This document shows positions 53,881 through 64,000 of a stretch of 64,000 bases of DNA, piece after piece. The translations under genes and the position numbers were made by a program. This DNA comes from Eunapius fragilis (taxonomy: Eukaryota; Porifera; Demospongiae; Spongillida; Spongillidae), in contig OY811976.1 in NCBI GenBank assembly GCA_963681505.1, positions 7,772,824 to 7,836,823 on the forward strand, given 5' to 3'. The notes under the pieces are model-generated. The model did no database searches and was not told where the DNA came from. It worked only from the letters and a program-made list of their open reading frames with translations. Position 1 is the stretch's first letter, and each line of letters starts with the position of its first letter.

Positions 53881-54047
53881 GAGATGTAGTTACAAAGCTG
53901 TACAGTATGGTGTGTTTGTGCATGAGGTTTGCAATACCTTCTCTCCATTGTCTTCAGCTTCCTGAAGCTGATTAATTAACCAGGCTAACTGCCCAGCCAG
54001 ATCTGACAGCCAGCTCTATACATGTAAGCTCTGTGGAATATATACAC

Positions 54048-54680
54048 GTACATGTGGACTATATACATGTGGACTATATACATGTGGACTATATACATGT
54101 GGACTATGTACATGTGGACTATGTACATGTGGACTATGTACATGTGGACTATGTACATGTGGACTATATACATGTGGACTATATACATGTGGACTATGTA
54201 CATGTGGACTATGTACATGTGGACTATATACATGTGGACTATGTACATGTGGACTATGTACATGTGGACTATATACATGTGGACTATATACATGTGGACT
54301 ATGTATATGTGGACTATATACATGTGGACTATATACATGTGGACTATATACATGTGGACTATATACATGTGGACTATATACATGTGGACTATGTACATGT
54401 GGACTATATACATGTGGACTATATACATGTGGACTATATACATGTGGATTATATACATGTGGACTATGTACATGTGGAGACTATATACATGTGGACTATA
54501 TACATGTGGACTATATACATGTGGACTATATACATGTGGACTATATACATGTGGACTATGTACATGTGGACTATAAACGTGTGGACTATGTATGTACATG
54601 TGGATTATATACTATATATTGACTATGTACATCTGGACTACGTACATGTGGACTATATACATGTGGACTATGTACATGTG
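54048..54680. repeat. 15-bp minisatellite, copy 2
   Basis: About 40 units of ATGTGGACTATATAC with a few variants (ATGTAC, ATCTGG). The unit is a multiple of three without stops in several frames, which explains the long repetitive ORFs. Confidence 0.95.
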
Positions 54681-55619
54681 GTCTTTAATTGTGTAGTGGA
54701 GCATAGATCCCGATCTTAATGGCAATGACAACTGATAATATCCTGATCTCTTCAGCAATGCACATACAATATATACTTACATGTCACACACCAAAAGTAT
54801 TTGTTTAGGTACTAAACTTGGTTTAATGTCTGGTAAGTGGGATCGGAGCCTATATGTCTGGAAAATCTCTGAGGACACTCTCACCTCTATTGAGACCAAA
54901 TGTGTCTAATAAGGGAGCCTATAGGTCTAGCAAAGCATAACCCTCACCTCTATTCAAACCATCACACATTTTACCCCCCTCAATGACACTGCTAAACTGA
55001 TATGGTTCCAGGTCCATGCATATATAAACAGTGGTGGTTGGTGGGCATCACTCAGTCTTACATTCAGCTACATGTAAAGCACTGCTGCCTGAATCGCTTA
55101 CCCACCCACCACTCCACCTGTGCATTGATTGTACTTGTACACATGTTTGCTGTGTTATTGCTCAACTATCAATGGTGGGCGGCACCCTTCGGGCTTCTAC
55201 ACCATGACCTAACCACTTAACCTTGACCAGCGTCATGGTGGCACTGGCCGACCCAATGGTAACCAGCATTACCCATGGGTCCCAGTTAGGCTCAGCGGTG
55301 GGGGTCAGCACCCCTTGGCAGACCCGACTGGCTGGCTGCTGCCTGCCCCCTTTATGGGCAAACAACATACTTATCAGTCAAACTCGCAAAGGGGGACAGG
55401 GCAACTCATAGTTTCCATGCGCAGGTACAACTGTCAGCATACGAGAGCATTTAGACAGCATTAAGGAGGTGTTCACACATTTGGTGCATGCATGGGTCAC
55501 ACACACAACTACAGATCCAGTTGGATTAGGCCATGCACACGCTACTACCAATAGGTGTTGATGAGATGGTAGCACTGATTACACACCTCTCCATCAATTT
55601 CAAGCTTGACCTCAAGCTC
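54681..55619. other. Intergenic sequence
   Basis: No gene recognised. It may include the terminal part of the adjacent gypsy fossil, but I could not define an LTR. Confidence 0.4.
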
Positions 55620-57660
55620 TAAAAATAGTCAGGTCTGTGTCTCACCCTTTCAGGGTACCTGCGAGGCACCTCAACCAGGTCATCCGCAACATGGTCCTCC
55701 GCTGGGATATGAACAGGTGGTTCTTCTGGCTGGAGCTGAATATCATGGTCGACTTGGGGTGCTTGCCACTGTAGATGACCACCCTGGTTTTCTGGAAGAC
55801 CATCTTCCGCATGGAGCTGTACAGCTGGCTGGTGACAATGTCTGATCCTGTTAACATGTACTACCCTTCTCCGTTGTCCGTCTGAAATTGCAGGGCCGTA
55901 GCATCCAGTCCGACCAGTCCGGCCATGGCCGGACCGGTTTTAGCCTAGCCAACTTCCAATTATTATTTTAATAGTATAATTTATTAAATCCCTCATGATC
56001 TTCCACCCTCACTCCCACCAATTTATTAATTTATTTACCAGTTTATTTATCGTGGCTACGGCCCTGAATTGCAACATTCACTGGTGATTTGCACGCTGTT
56101 ACCACCCAGTTTCCTTCCCAGCAAGGGTCCACAGTTGGTATAGATAACCAGACTGGGTCATCCACTTTAAAGGATTGCTCATGTGGGTGTTTCTGTACTG
56201 TTGCCTCTGTAACTCTGCTGCTTCAGCCATGTGAGCCTCCACAAGGTCAGTCAACTCAGCCAACTTGGCATGCAGAGTCTCACCATACTCCCCAGGGGCA
56301 TATGCTGTTGGTGGTAAGGTTAGTGTGTCTCTTTCAGTCTGTCTACCATACATCAGTTCAAAAGGAGACACTCCAGTTGAGGAGTGTACTGATGTCCTAT
56401 AGGCATAGAGAGCCAGAGGGAGATGCTTCTCCCACTCCTCCTGCCTGGTGACGTATGTGCGGAGTAACTGGAGCAGGGTGTGGTTGAACCTTTCCACCAT
56501 GCCGTCACCTTGTGGGTAATAGGCAGTAGTCCGAGATTTCTTCACACCAAATGCCTTTAAAACCTGATAACACTCTCAAAATTCCAACCTTGATCTGAAT
56601 GCAGAATTTCAGGTACTCCATATGTAGTGAACAGATCCACCAGTTCTGTGGTTATCCTGGAAGCAGTTTGGTCAGGTAGTGGTCTTGCATCAGCCCATTT
56701 GGTAAATTAGTCCTGGACTACAAGAAGATATCTATTGTTGTTGGATGACACTGGCACCTCCAAGATGCCCATTGCTATCATTTGCCATGGTCTTCCAATT
56801 GGCACATTTGTCATCTGCGCCCTCATAGGCATGGTTGGCTTTGTCTGCTGGCACACAGTGCATTCCCTGCAATGGCATTCCACATCTTGTGCCATATTGA
56901 CCCAGTATGCCATACGTCTCAGTCGGTAGAGAGTTTTCTGTGCGCCTTGATGGCCTGCTTGAGGTGAGTCATGGCACTGCTGCAATGCCTCTTTCTGGAG
57001 AGCTGCTGGAAGAACTGGCACTGTTACTGCATCTGAAGTTGGTCCAGGTGTATAGTGCCTCCATACTATGCCATCCTTTAGGAGAAGCTGTGCCCACAAC
57101 CGGGAGTACCTTCTCAAAGGGGGCTTCCGCCAATCGATGGTTGCAGGGTGACTTGACAATTTCAATGCCTGAGCGACCAGCTTGATGACTTGGTCCTGCT
57201 TCTGAGCTGCTAGAATGCAGCTCAGTGGTGTTTGCATGTCTGCTCTGGTCACTGCTGCTGGAAGTGTGGCCATGCCAGTCTCTCTCCGTCTGGATAATGC
57301 ATCAGCATTGGTGTTCTGACTGCCTCTACGATACATAACAGTAAAACTGTACCCCTGCAGAGCTAGTGCCCAGCGTCCCAGCATTCCCTCCAACTTTTGG
57401 TTTGCCAACCACTTTAGTGGCTCGTGGTCAGTCCAAAGTTCAAATGGTCGCACCAACAGGTAATGCCTTAACTGCTTCATGCCATACACTGCTGCAATGC
57501 ACTCCCGTTGTATGACACTGTAGTTACATTCGACCTTATTCAGCACACGACTTGCATAGGCAATCACATGTCCATCCTGCTTTTGCAGTTTTGTACAGCC
57601 TCTGTATTGTTGTATGCAAAATCGGATAACACCTTTCATAATTATAATTGTTTTCAACAC
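55620..57660 (-). mobile_element. Ty3/gypsy pol fossil, minus strand
   Basis: Parts in pol order: RNase H (about 57350-57640), integrase zinc-binding HHCC and start of the core (about 56710-57010), rest of the integrase (about 56100-56550) and a basic C-terminal tail (about 55620-55860). Gag, protease and most of the reverse transcriptase are absent, and no LTR pair was found. It is broken, with several breaks, and interrupted by a MITE at 55891-56066. Moderately old: domains are easy to recognise but no long polyprotein remains. Confidence 0.88.
55891..56066. mobile_element. 176-bp MITE inside the gypsy fossil
   Basis: It starts CAGGGCCGTAGC and ends GCTACGGCCCTG, 12-bp perfect terminal inverted repeats, flanked on both sides by AATTG (55886-55890 and 56067-56071), a probable 5-bp target duplication. 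No coding capacity. Confidence 0.85.
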
Positions 57661-57884
57661 AATGTAGTATGTTAAAAGTAAAATGTTATTATTCTGCTTA
57701 GGAGGGACGGTGCGAGAGGGGGGGATTGTGATGTAATTTTAAAGGGGGGTATTATATTGTTATGGACTGGAGGGGGAGGGGGTGCGAATCGGTCATGAGT
57801 GTCGTATGTTTTCAACAACTATAACATAACACGGACATCAGACTAATCAGATCAGTACTGCCAGTCAGTGTACGCCGCGCTCAA
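57661..57884. other. Flank of receptor copy 3
   Basis: Includes short G-rich stretches near 57715-57785. The last ~50 bases resemble the 5' flanks of the other receptor copies. Confidence 0.5.
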
Positions 57885-58793
57885 ATGGATAACTGCAGCA
57901 ATGTGTCTAGCAGCTATAAGGATTTGGTGGTCCTGGAAATCTCACTTAACGGGACAGGAGTACTGACATGCTTCCTGGCGATCATTTTATCCTTCGCTCT
58001 ACGGCTTCATAAATTGCTCACCTACCGGCTGGCTATCTACCAAGTGTCCAGTGCTTTGGCATTCGGGACTGTGTCAGTGTTGTCCGCTGTTAGGTACTAC
58101 GTATACCTAACCACGCCCTCCCTCTGTCTCGCTCAGGCCTATCTGAACACCTATACACTTATGGTGAAGTGCTTTTTCACAATCATAATAACTGTACATC
58201 TATTCTTCTTCGCTGTTTGTTACACTAACTTAAAGAGACTCGAGGTATGTTACCTGGTAATTTCATTGGTCGTGCCAGCAGCATTGGCGGCAATACCGTT
58301 CTCAACGCAAACGTACGGGCCGCTGGGTTCCAGGTTACCGTGGTGTTGGATTCTGCAGAAGAGGGACGACTGTTCTCGTCCAATACTCACTTCCGGAGTT
58401 GTCGAAATTTTCGTTCTGTTTTACGGACCTATCTTTATCAGCCTGCTTGTCGCCTTGTTGTTGATATCAATCATGCTAGGCGTGCTGGCATACAGGATAT
58501 GCGTGGTACCTGGTGTTGCAACGAAGAACAAGACAGCAGTAAAGCAGATGCTGCCTCTGACGGCTTATCCGATCATATTCTACGCTCTCATGTTAATTTC
58601 AATGGTGATATATATTTACGACGCGACTGGTCGGGTCGTTGCGAAGAACAGGACACTTTTATACGTGGATAGATTTGCAGATGGAGGCTTCATCTGGGCC
58701 GCTGGTCTCACTTTGCTGTTACACATCGCATTAATGCTGTGGTCGAAAAGTAAATATCGAAGGTATGAAACGATTTCTAATCACCCGACATGA
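57885..58793 (+). CDS. Seven-pass receptor copy 3 (cAMP-receptor/GPR157-like), intact
   Basis: Single-exon frame of 302 residues. Extracellular N-terminus of about 20 residues with glycosylation sites NCS and NVS. Helices are roughly TM1 23-45, TM2 52-75, TM3 87-112, TM4 118-138, TM5 172-200, TM6 220-245 and TM7 262-286. Cys84 may pair with a Cys in the second extracellular loop, near the PWCWI motif typical of cAMP-receptor-like and GPR157-like receptors; no DRY or NPxxY motif of rhodopsin-type receptors is seen. The inner loop RICVVPGVATKNKTAVKQ and a short basic tail fit G-protein coupling. The start is conserved with both damaged paralogues. The ligand is unknown; family placement is from memory of motifs. 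Confidence 0.85.
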   Translation: MDNCSNVSSSYKDLVVLEISLNGTGVLTCFLAIILSFALRLHKLLTYRLAIYQVSSALAFGTVSVLSAVRYYVYLTTPSLCLAQAYLNTYTLMVKCFFTIIITVHLFFFAVCYTNLKRLEVCYLVISLVVPAALAAIPFSTQTYGPLGSRLPWCWILQKRDDCSRPILTSGVVEIFVLFYGPIFISLLVALLLISIMLGVLAYRICVVPGVATKNKTAVKQMLPLTAYPIIFYALMLISMVIYIYDATGRVVAKNRTLLYVDRFADGGFIWAAGLTLLLHIALMLWSKSKYRRYETISNHPT

Positions 58794-58995
58794 TTAGGCG
58801 AGCTCGAGGGACACGATACTTCTCTCTGTCCTGAGGTCCCCTGACGTAAATTTGAACATGTTTTCACAGTTTTTATGTGTCACCTTTCCTGTTTTTTCAT
58901 TGATGTGTGCTGTTAGCAGTGCTGCTGCCGCGAAATATGCATGGTTTGTAGCCGATATCGTTCATATTAGTGAGATACACAATGTATATAGTAGA

Positions 58996-59591
58996 TGGCC
59001 GGATAGTTCACAACAAAATTTCGTGATCCAAATATTCATTGCGTTTGAATCGTTATAACGTCCGATCCGTAAACACGCTATTGACTACACCATTAATTTC
59101 CTAGCTCTGTGATAAAATGCAATTTTGGGTCAGTCTTGTACTTCAGTGCTCCGTGCCAGCATTACAACCTCCCATGCCCCCACAGGGTTTGAACCCGCAA
59201 TAACTTTCGGCAGGAGTAATCAAATTCGGTTTGTACATGTAGGTAGAATTTCCGTGGTCTCGTCATGTATCTATTGATTTGTTCCGTTCGTTAATTTTTT
59301 ATTTCATCCGTTACGGAGATATAGCCGTGTGCACGGTTTCCCGCTCGATTCGCGCCAATGATTTAGGCACCGGCCTCCCATACATTGAATTGCTTAAATC
59401 ATTGCATGCATGGTGCCAATCGGCGATACTTTGCACTTGTACAACTATATTTCCATAACAGATAAAGTAAAAATTAACGAACAGAACAAATCAATATTAT
59501 AGAACTGATGCACTTAAAAACCGAATTTTTGAAGCGATTTGATTTTTATAATATATATTTGGATCACGAAATTTTGTCTTGAACTGTCCCA
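58996..59591. mobile_element. Small foldback-family element (596 bp)
   Basis: The left end TGGCCGGATAGTTCACAACA and the inverse of the right end TGGGACAGTTCAAGACAAAA align. Both continue AAAATTTCGTGATCC, and the interior contains GTTCGTTAATTTTT and its inverse, also present in the FB1 arm near 17467. It is a small, diverged relative of FB1. Confidence 0.75.
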
Positions 59592-60989
59592 AATACATTC
59601 AACTGTTTAGTTATGGCTGCGACAATAGATAAACCGTCCTATCGCTATCGTAGGCGTTGACCGCAAAATGTTTAAGAGTAATATGAGCTAGGAAACATTT
59701 TGGGTAGCACAAAAAAGCAATCGGGCCCTACCCCAGTCATTTTTCAAACACAGTATATGCAACTCGATATGTGTATCTGTAGAATCTGCGTCCATGCATT
59801 TATGAGCTGTATTTCGAGCTGTACAGCTGAAGCCAACCTTGGTTTAGAGTCAGGGGTCGATAATTAAGCAATGGAGCTAGAAGTTATTGTCCTACTGGTG
59901 TTGCAGAAAGCAAACTGATGTCAGGGAGCTACAGCTGGTTGTGTAGCTCGACCAAAGTGTTTTGGTACAATAGCTTTGGTCATCCAGCTCACATATACGG
60001 CATCTAATTTAAAAGTGGTCGGTCACTCACCTGCATGCATGCCTGCATGCTGTTCAGCATTCATTTATACTGCTGCAGTTCTAAGCCAATGAGTGCAAGA
60101 GCGTCTGTCTCCATGCCGTAGTGTTCCAGTGGCTTTATCCTCGTTCCCAGGCCATATTTAAAGTGGGGAACGGCCTCGTCACGGCTGTTTGCAGTTGGAA
60201 ACCTAGTTTATAAATAGAATTTTACGGTATTAGTTTACATCCTTTTAGCAACCAGCCTAGCAACCAAGTATGCTTCGAAATGCTCGATATGTCTGGTATC
60301 GGGTGGCAGTGTACAAGGTTTGGCACGTAGCATGTTGTGGGGCAGTCCTAGATGGATTTTAAGCACGCAACTTCAGTTTTTGGTTCCTGTCTACTGCGCA
60401 CGTGTTAGTTGAGTTACGTTTACAAACGAGCGGTTAGAGCCGTGTGCATAGAAGGTCAATTTTTCAGCTCCTGCAGTTTTCCCAGCGATTCTGCACACAT
60501 ATCTTGCGCTCCTGTGTCATTATACAACAGTACAAAGTAACCAGGTATAACGAGCGTTTTTTTCTCGTATTCTATAATATGCAAAAAAATGCGTATAATT
60601 TGAGGCCGTGAGCGCTTGCGTATAGTCACATAATTGAGGAACATGCAGACCATTTAGCAAGGTTATGCAGGATTTGTGCAAGGTTTTGCACATCTACAAG
60701 ACGTCTACAAGACGTAAAGCAACTATCTACAGTTGTATATCTCACATGCTTCGGACCTATTCATTGTCTTCGGAATAAGTATCCGCAATGATCTGCCATT
60801 CACACATATGGAGGTGAGCATGAGTAAATAACTTCTATTTTGAATCAATAGTATAAAATCCTAGAGAGAGAAGAATAACACTGTTCATTTGTAGAGATTA
60901 TGAGTTCCTGAGCCCAATATATGGCATCTCTGGTGCATGTAGTAAGTACTATTGTGTTTGTACCACTATCATACACCATCTTTTATAGG
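59592..60989. other. Intergenic sequence
   Basis: No supported gene or repeat recognised. Confidence 0.5.
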
Positions 60990-62290
60990 TCGTCACTGCT
61001 GCTTATGGTGTCTTATCATATCAGAGAATCTAATCTTACAGCCAGGTCCAGGTATGCAGCCTGCAGAATGCAGAAAAATCAAGCCACTTTGTGTGATGAT
61101 CACTTGAGGTTTATGCAATCAGGAGGGAATTATAAACACGCCAAGTCATTCAATGACGTTATCTATTAGCATTTTGTTCTCGCTAACACAGGTAAAATCT
61201 AAATCTTATTTACATGCAGTGTGAATGGATAAGCTCATCTTAACATCTTTTTTCAAAGGTATGCCCCCCAGGTCTGCATATTACATTAGGGATCTTACTA
61301 AGATTGTTCTCATTGATGGAAGAAGAATGCCATTTATTGTATGTTAAAAATGACTTGAAGCTAGTATAGTGATTGTGATATTAGTTACATTCGGTACTAT
61401 GATGCACAAATAAAGAGAAAGGAACTCTTGGATGAACCCAAGCAGTGAAATCCAGTATCCAGATAATGGAAGAGATTCTACTCCTAAATCTTTCTCCGTC
61501 ACCTGAGGAGCTAACAAATTATGCATCTGTGATTGAGAGTATTCGCACATACATGTACATGTACATATGTGAAATGAAGAAGAGGGAAAGTTAACTGGTA
61601 AGAATATAGTAACTGAGCACTAAAATAAAATAAAAACTGCAGGCATCTTACATTTACAAACATCTCAGCTAGCAAAATCAATAGAACACATCAAAAGTAG
61701 CTTCACAAAGAAGTAGGTCCTTTGTCAAGCTCTTGACAATGCATTGGCCTCCTTTCACGTACAGCGTCAACCCTACTATAGTGGTACATCCTGCCTTTAG
61801 GGCTCTAAGGACGTGGTTGCCCACAAATGTATGCTAATTATATGTCATGGTGCTTTTCTTTCTATTAGGTCAACAACACTGCAACCCACTGCAATAGCGT
61901 TGTTAATGTAGCAAAACAACACTGTCCATCACTTTTGTGCTGAAGTGGGAATTATAAGCCAAAAGTATTTAAACGTGTTTACACTATCCACATCACATAT
62001 GACAAAAATGTGGTTACTGATGTTGAGCACTAGGTATGTTTAATAAACAGAAATAAATCCATTTAATTTGATTTTTGTCTACAGAACAAGATATCAACAA
62101 CTTTATGCAGTTATTCCGAATTAATTTCCCCACTGCTACAGTAACCCCTAAAATGCACACACTGAAATCTCATGTGGTACCCTTCTTAAGAAGATCGCAT
62201 ATGGGTTACGGCTATTTAGGGGAGCAGGGTTTTGAAAGCATATACATCCATATTTCAATTGTACTGGTTAAATTGTATTTCAGCTGAGAT
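60990..62290 (+). pseudogene. Decayed pieces of an unrecognised gene
   Basis: Three islands look coding: about 60990-61165 (SRYAACRMQKNQATLCDDHLR), 61259-61354 (VCPPGLHITLGILLRLFSLM) and 62085-62285 (NNFMQLFRINFPTATVTPKM, then GYLGEQGFESI). The second and third start after good acceptors (TTCAAAG, CTACAG), but phases do not chain, and the first runs into a stop. The style resembles uncharacterised, perhaps transposon-derived, invertebrate proteins I have a vague memory of, but I cannot name a family. Confidence 0.35.
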
Positions 62291-63019
62291 GATACCTGAA
62301 CGAACCTACATAATGGTTCTATATCTGAATATGCGATGCGTAACATTTTGTGATTATTTGTGTATGTATTATGAGTATTTCATGACTTGTAGATGGCTGC
62401 TGCAATATATTACAATAATAATAAATAATGTACATGATAACTATACATACATTACATCACAAAGAAATATGCTACTATTACACTACGTACATACATAGAG
62501 AAACTAAACCAAATTGCATGCTCTGCTTAGGAGAGCTCTGGCATTGCAATATAAGGATTAAAAAAAGGTCTCATTACAGTTGCTATGCATAATCTGGTAG
62601 CTCATTTGGCAAGCCTTTTAGTTCCTTTAATCATTTGTTTAAGAAAACTGCAGAGTAGCAACATAATTGAAATATGTTTCGTGCTTTATGGTCCAACAAT
62701 GCGTGAAATAAAAGCTAGAAAACGCATAAAAAACAGAATGAGGAAACTGCTTCATACACCTTAAAAGTTTCGAGACGTGGTTACGCTCCCACGCACGTGC
62801 TTCCATGGTATCTAAGGAGGTTGCTAGGGGAAATTTTTACGCGTACTAAGTTTCCACAGATATTCGGTTGCAGAACACCATGAAGCTAAGTGAGTATTAG
62901 TGCTCTCAACCTAATAACCACGAGTTCCTCCACACAATGGATGGTCAACGAATACAGAACAGACCTCGTCACCTTGAGGTGAGATTTCAGAAATGTTCAC
63001 CAGCTCCGATATAATGTGC
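62291..63019. other. Intergenic sequence
   Basis: Nothing recognised. Confidence 0.5.
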
Positions 63020-63145
63020 ACACAGTATAGAGACAATTGGAAGGCTAAGAAGTAAGAACACTCAATTAACGTTTCTACTCTTTTCTTGATACGTGAGGTG
63101 CATATTCCTTGATACATGAGTCGTTAAGTACATTTAACCGCAATC
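63020..63145 (+). pseudogene. Orphan 5' flank of a fourth seven-pass receptor copy
   Basis: Words TAGAGACAA...GGCTAAGAA...AGAACACTCAA...GTTTCTACTC...TACGTGAG match, in order, the sequence before the receptor genes at 43480 and 48968. It runs directly into a foldback-family arm, and no receptor coding sequence follows. Confidence 0.65.
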
Positions 63146-63149
63146 CCCG

Positions 63150-63459
63150 TAACGAACAGAACAAATCAATAGGTACAGGATCCCTCTACGTACAAACCAA
63201 ACTAGGAGTGAATTGAATTTTCCTGCAGAAAGATATGGCGGATTTGAACCACAAGGGGTATCGGACGTTGTAACACTGGCACGAAGCTACTGCAAGAGCC
63301 CATAATCGATTTTACCAGAGGGAATAGAGGTAGTATGAAGTGTTGAAAATAGAAAGTCAATAGCGTTTACCGTTTCGAAGTTATAGCGATTCAAACGAGA
63401 GTCATTTTTATAACTTTAAAAATGTATCGCGAAGGCTCATTTTCGCGTGAACTGACCCA
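63150..63459. mobile_element. FB1-family arm fragment
   Basis: It corresponds inversely to 17162-17480 of FB1 (shared GGATCCCTCTACGTA and AAGGGGTA words) and ends ACTGACCCA, like an FB terminus. The other arm is missing. Confidence 0.8.
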
Positions 63460-63825
63460 TATATCGGAAGTTTCGTTAGAATCGGAAGTTTCGTTAGAAA
63501 CTTCCATATAGGATTTGACCACGACTATGAATGTCATTAAAAAAACGCGACCCGTCTGTAACAACACTCCCGACGATCGGATCGTGTAGCTTGTTTTAGC
63601 AATCGATCTAGAAGTCAAAAATGAGTAGTTTCGTTTTTGTTTCATGTCGCTGAACCGCGTGGTTGTTGAGAACAAGAGTGTATTGCCCGTCCTCGTACCC
63701 AGTCTCGGAACAAGGGGCGGGTCGTCTTCTCCTTCTTCTTGGCAACGCATAACTCAGGACAGGAACATTTCTAAGCGATGAAAATTTCACCAATAGCTTC
63801 AGAATCGGCTGGAGGACTCGCTTTT
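63460..63825. repeat. Inverted second copy of the 16805-17161 repeat
   Basis: Matches 16805-17161 on the other strand (GATCGGATCG, GCGGGTCGTC, GGTTGTTGAGAAC regions) and again abuts an FB-family end. Confidence 0.75.
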
Positions 63826-63886
63826 ATATAATATAATACTTTGATAAACAATCGACTATCAGCCTCCTATGTCTTGTTAGTCTCGT

Positions 63887-64000
63887 ACCCAGACCGTCTA
63901 TGACGTAAGCGATTATCGCTGTAAACAGTATAATCACTACGTCCATACGTATGGACGTAGTGTTTACAGCGATAATCGCTACGTCATAGACGGTCTGGGT
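63887..64000. mobile_element. Hairpin element at the window edge
   Basis: ACCCAGACCGTCTATGACGT at the left is repeated inversely at the right edge. The arms meet at the palindrome CCATACGTATGG, and the left arm has a 9-10 base insertion. It is a near-perfect 114-bp hairpin MITE, possibly continuing beyond the window. Confidence 0.85.

Larger units (their letters stand above)
52085..54015 (-). pseudogene. Acid-sphingomyelinase-like gene fragment, copy 2
   Basis: Minus-strand exons: 53938-54015 (SWLSDLAGQLAWLINQ), 53525-53600 (VHIIGH, then NYIKIIN), 52828-52920 (RYESTIVGQFFGHTHHD), 52403-52499 (VVKMGGSVTTYTDINMGF and TIDGNYNGTTS) and about 52110-52148 (YYMNVSNLN). Introns are GT-AG with phases 0, 2, 2, 0. 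GHTH and IGH are metal-binding motifs of acid sphingomyelinase. The 53525 exon is 76 nt where 77 is needed, so the frame breaks inside it. The N-terminal half was not found to the right, so this copy is also partial. The enzyme family hydrolyses sphingomyelin to ceramide in lysosomes or outside the cell. Confidence 0.87.

Noticed and set aside
54033-54719. YIHVDY-repeat proteins on either strand
   Set aside because: A 15-bp minisatellite explains them; there is no start context or flanking coding sequence.
1-64000. tRNA, rRNA or other structured RNA genes
   Set aside because: None was recognised by eye; a tRNA or Rfam scan would be needed to exclude them.

Overview
The window looks like nuclear DNA of a marine metazoan, most likely a sponge. 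This is an inference from short introns with GT-AG ends, a large fibronectin type III (FN3) membrane receptor built from one-domain exons, cAMP-receptor/GPR157-like seven-pass receptors, an acid-sphingomyelinase-like gene, many short inverted-repeat elements and long G/C homopolymers. No ribosome-binding sites, operons or CRISPR are expected, and none is seen.

Positions 1-41642 (+) hold the 3' part of one host gene. It has 19 recognisable FN3 exons (one damaged), then a transmembrane exon and two small exons for a basic cytoplasmic tail ending at TAG 41640-41642. All FN3 exons sit between phase-1 introns. Most copies are nearly identical in their first half and vary around residues 55-70. Exons at 344, 3054 and 4222 and their introns were duplicated in tandem to give those at 5365, 7472 and 8708. 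The 5' end of the gene is outside the window.

The introns are full of mobile DNA. The intron at 9035-14605 carries a LINE with a restriction-like endonuclease (about 9515-13080) and an antisense fragment of a relative. The 18-kb intron at 14936-33038 is almost entirely inverted-repeat DNA. It holds two giant foldback elements, FB1 (17162-25132, arms carrying a 27-bp satellite) and FB2 (25573-32677, arms carrying about 2.3-2.6 kb of CT/GA-rich repeat). Three small elements with related ends lie beside them, all separated only by short TA-rich spacers.

From about 43480 to 54720 a block is present twice. Each copy has a seven-pass receptor gene (+), a decayed LINE 3' end (+), a small Ty3/gypsy reverse-transcriptase fossil, and fragments of an acid-sphingomyelinase-like gene on the minus strand whose introns hold GT repeats and minisatellites. 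Both receptor copies and both sphingomyelinase copies are damaged. A third receptor copy at 57885-58793 is intact, and a fourth copy's 5' flank survives near 63020.

A broken Ty3/gypsy pol fossil (minus strand, about 55620-57660), itself split by a 176-bp MITE, separates the second and third receptors. The last 5 kb has foldback-family fragments, remains of an unrecognised gene (about 60990-62290) and a hairpin element at the right edge. There is a 200-N assembly gap at 6522-6721.
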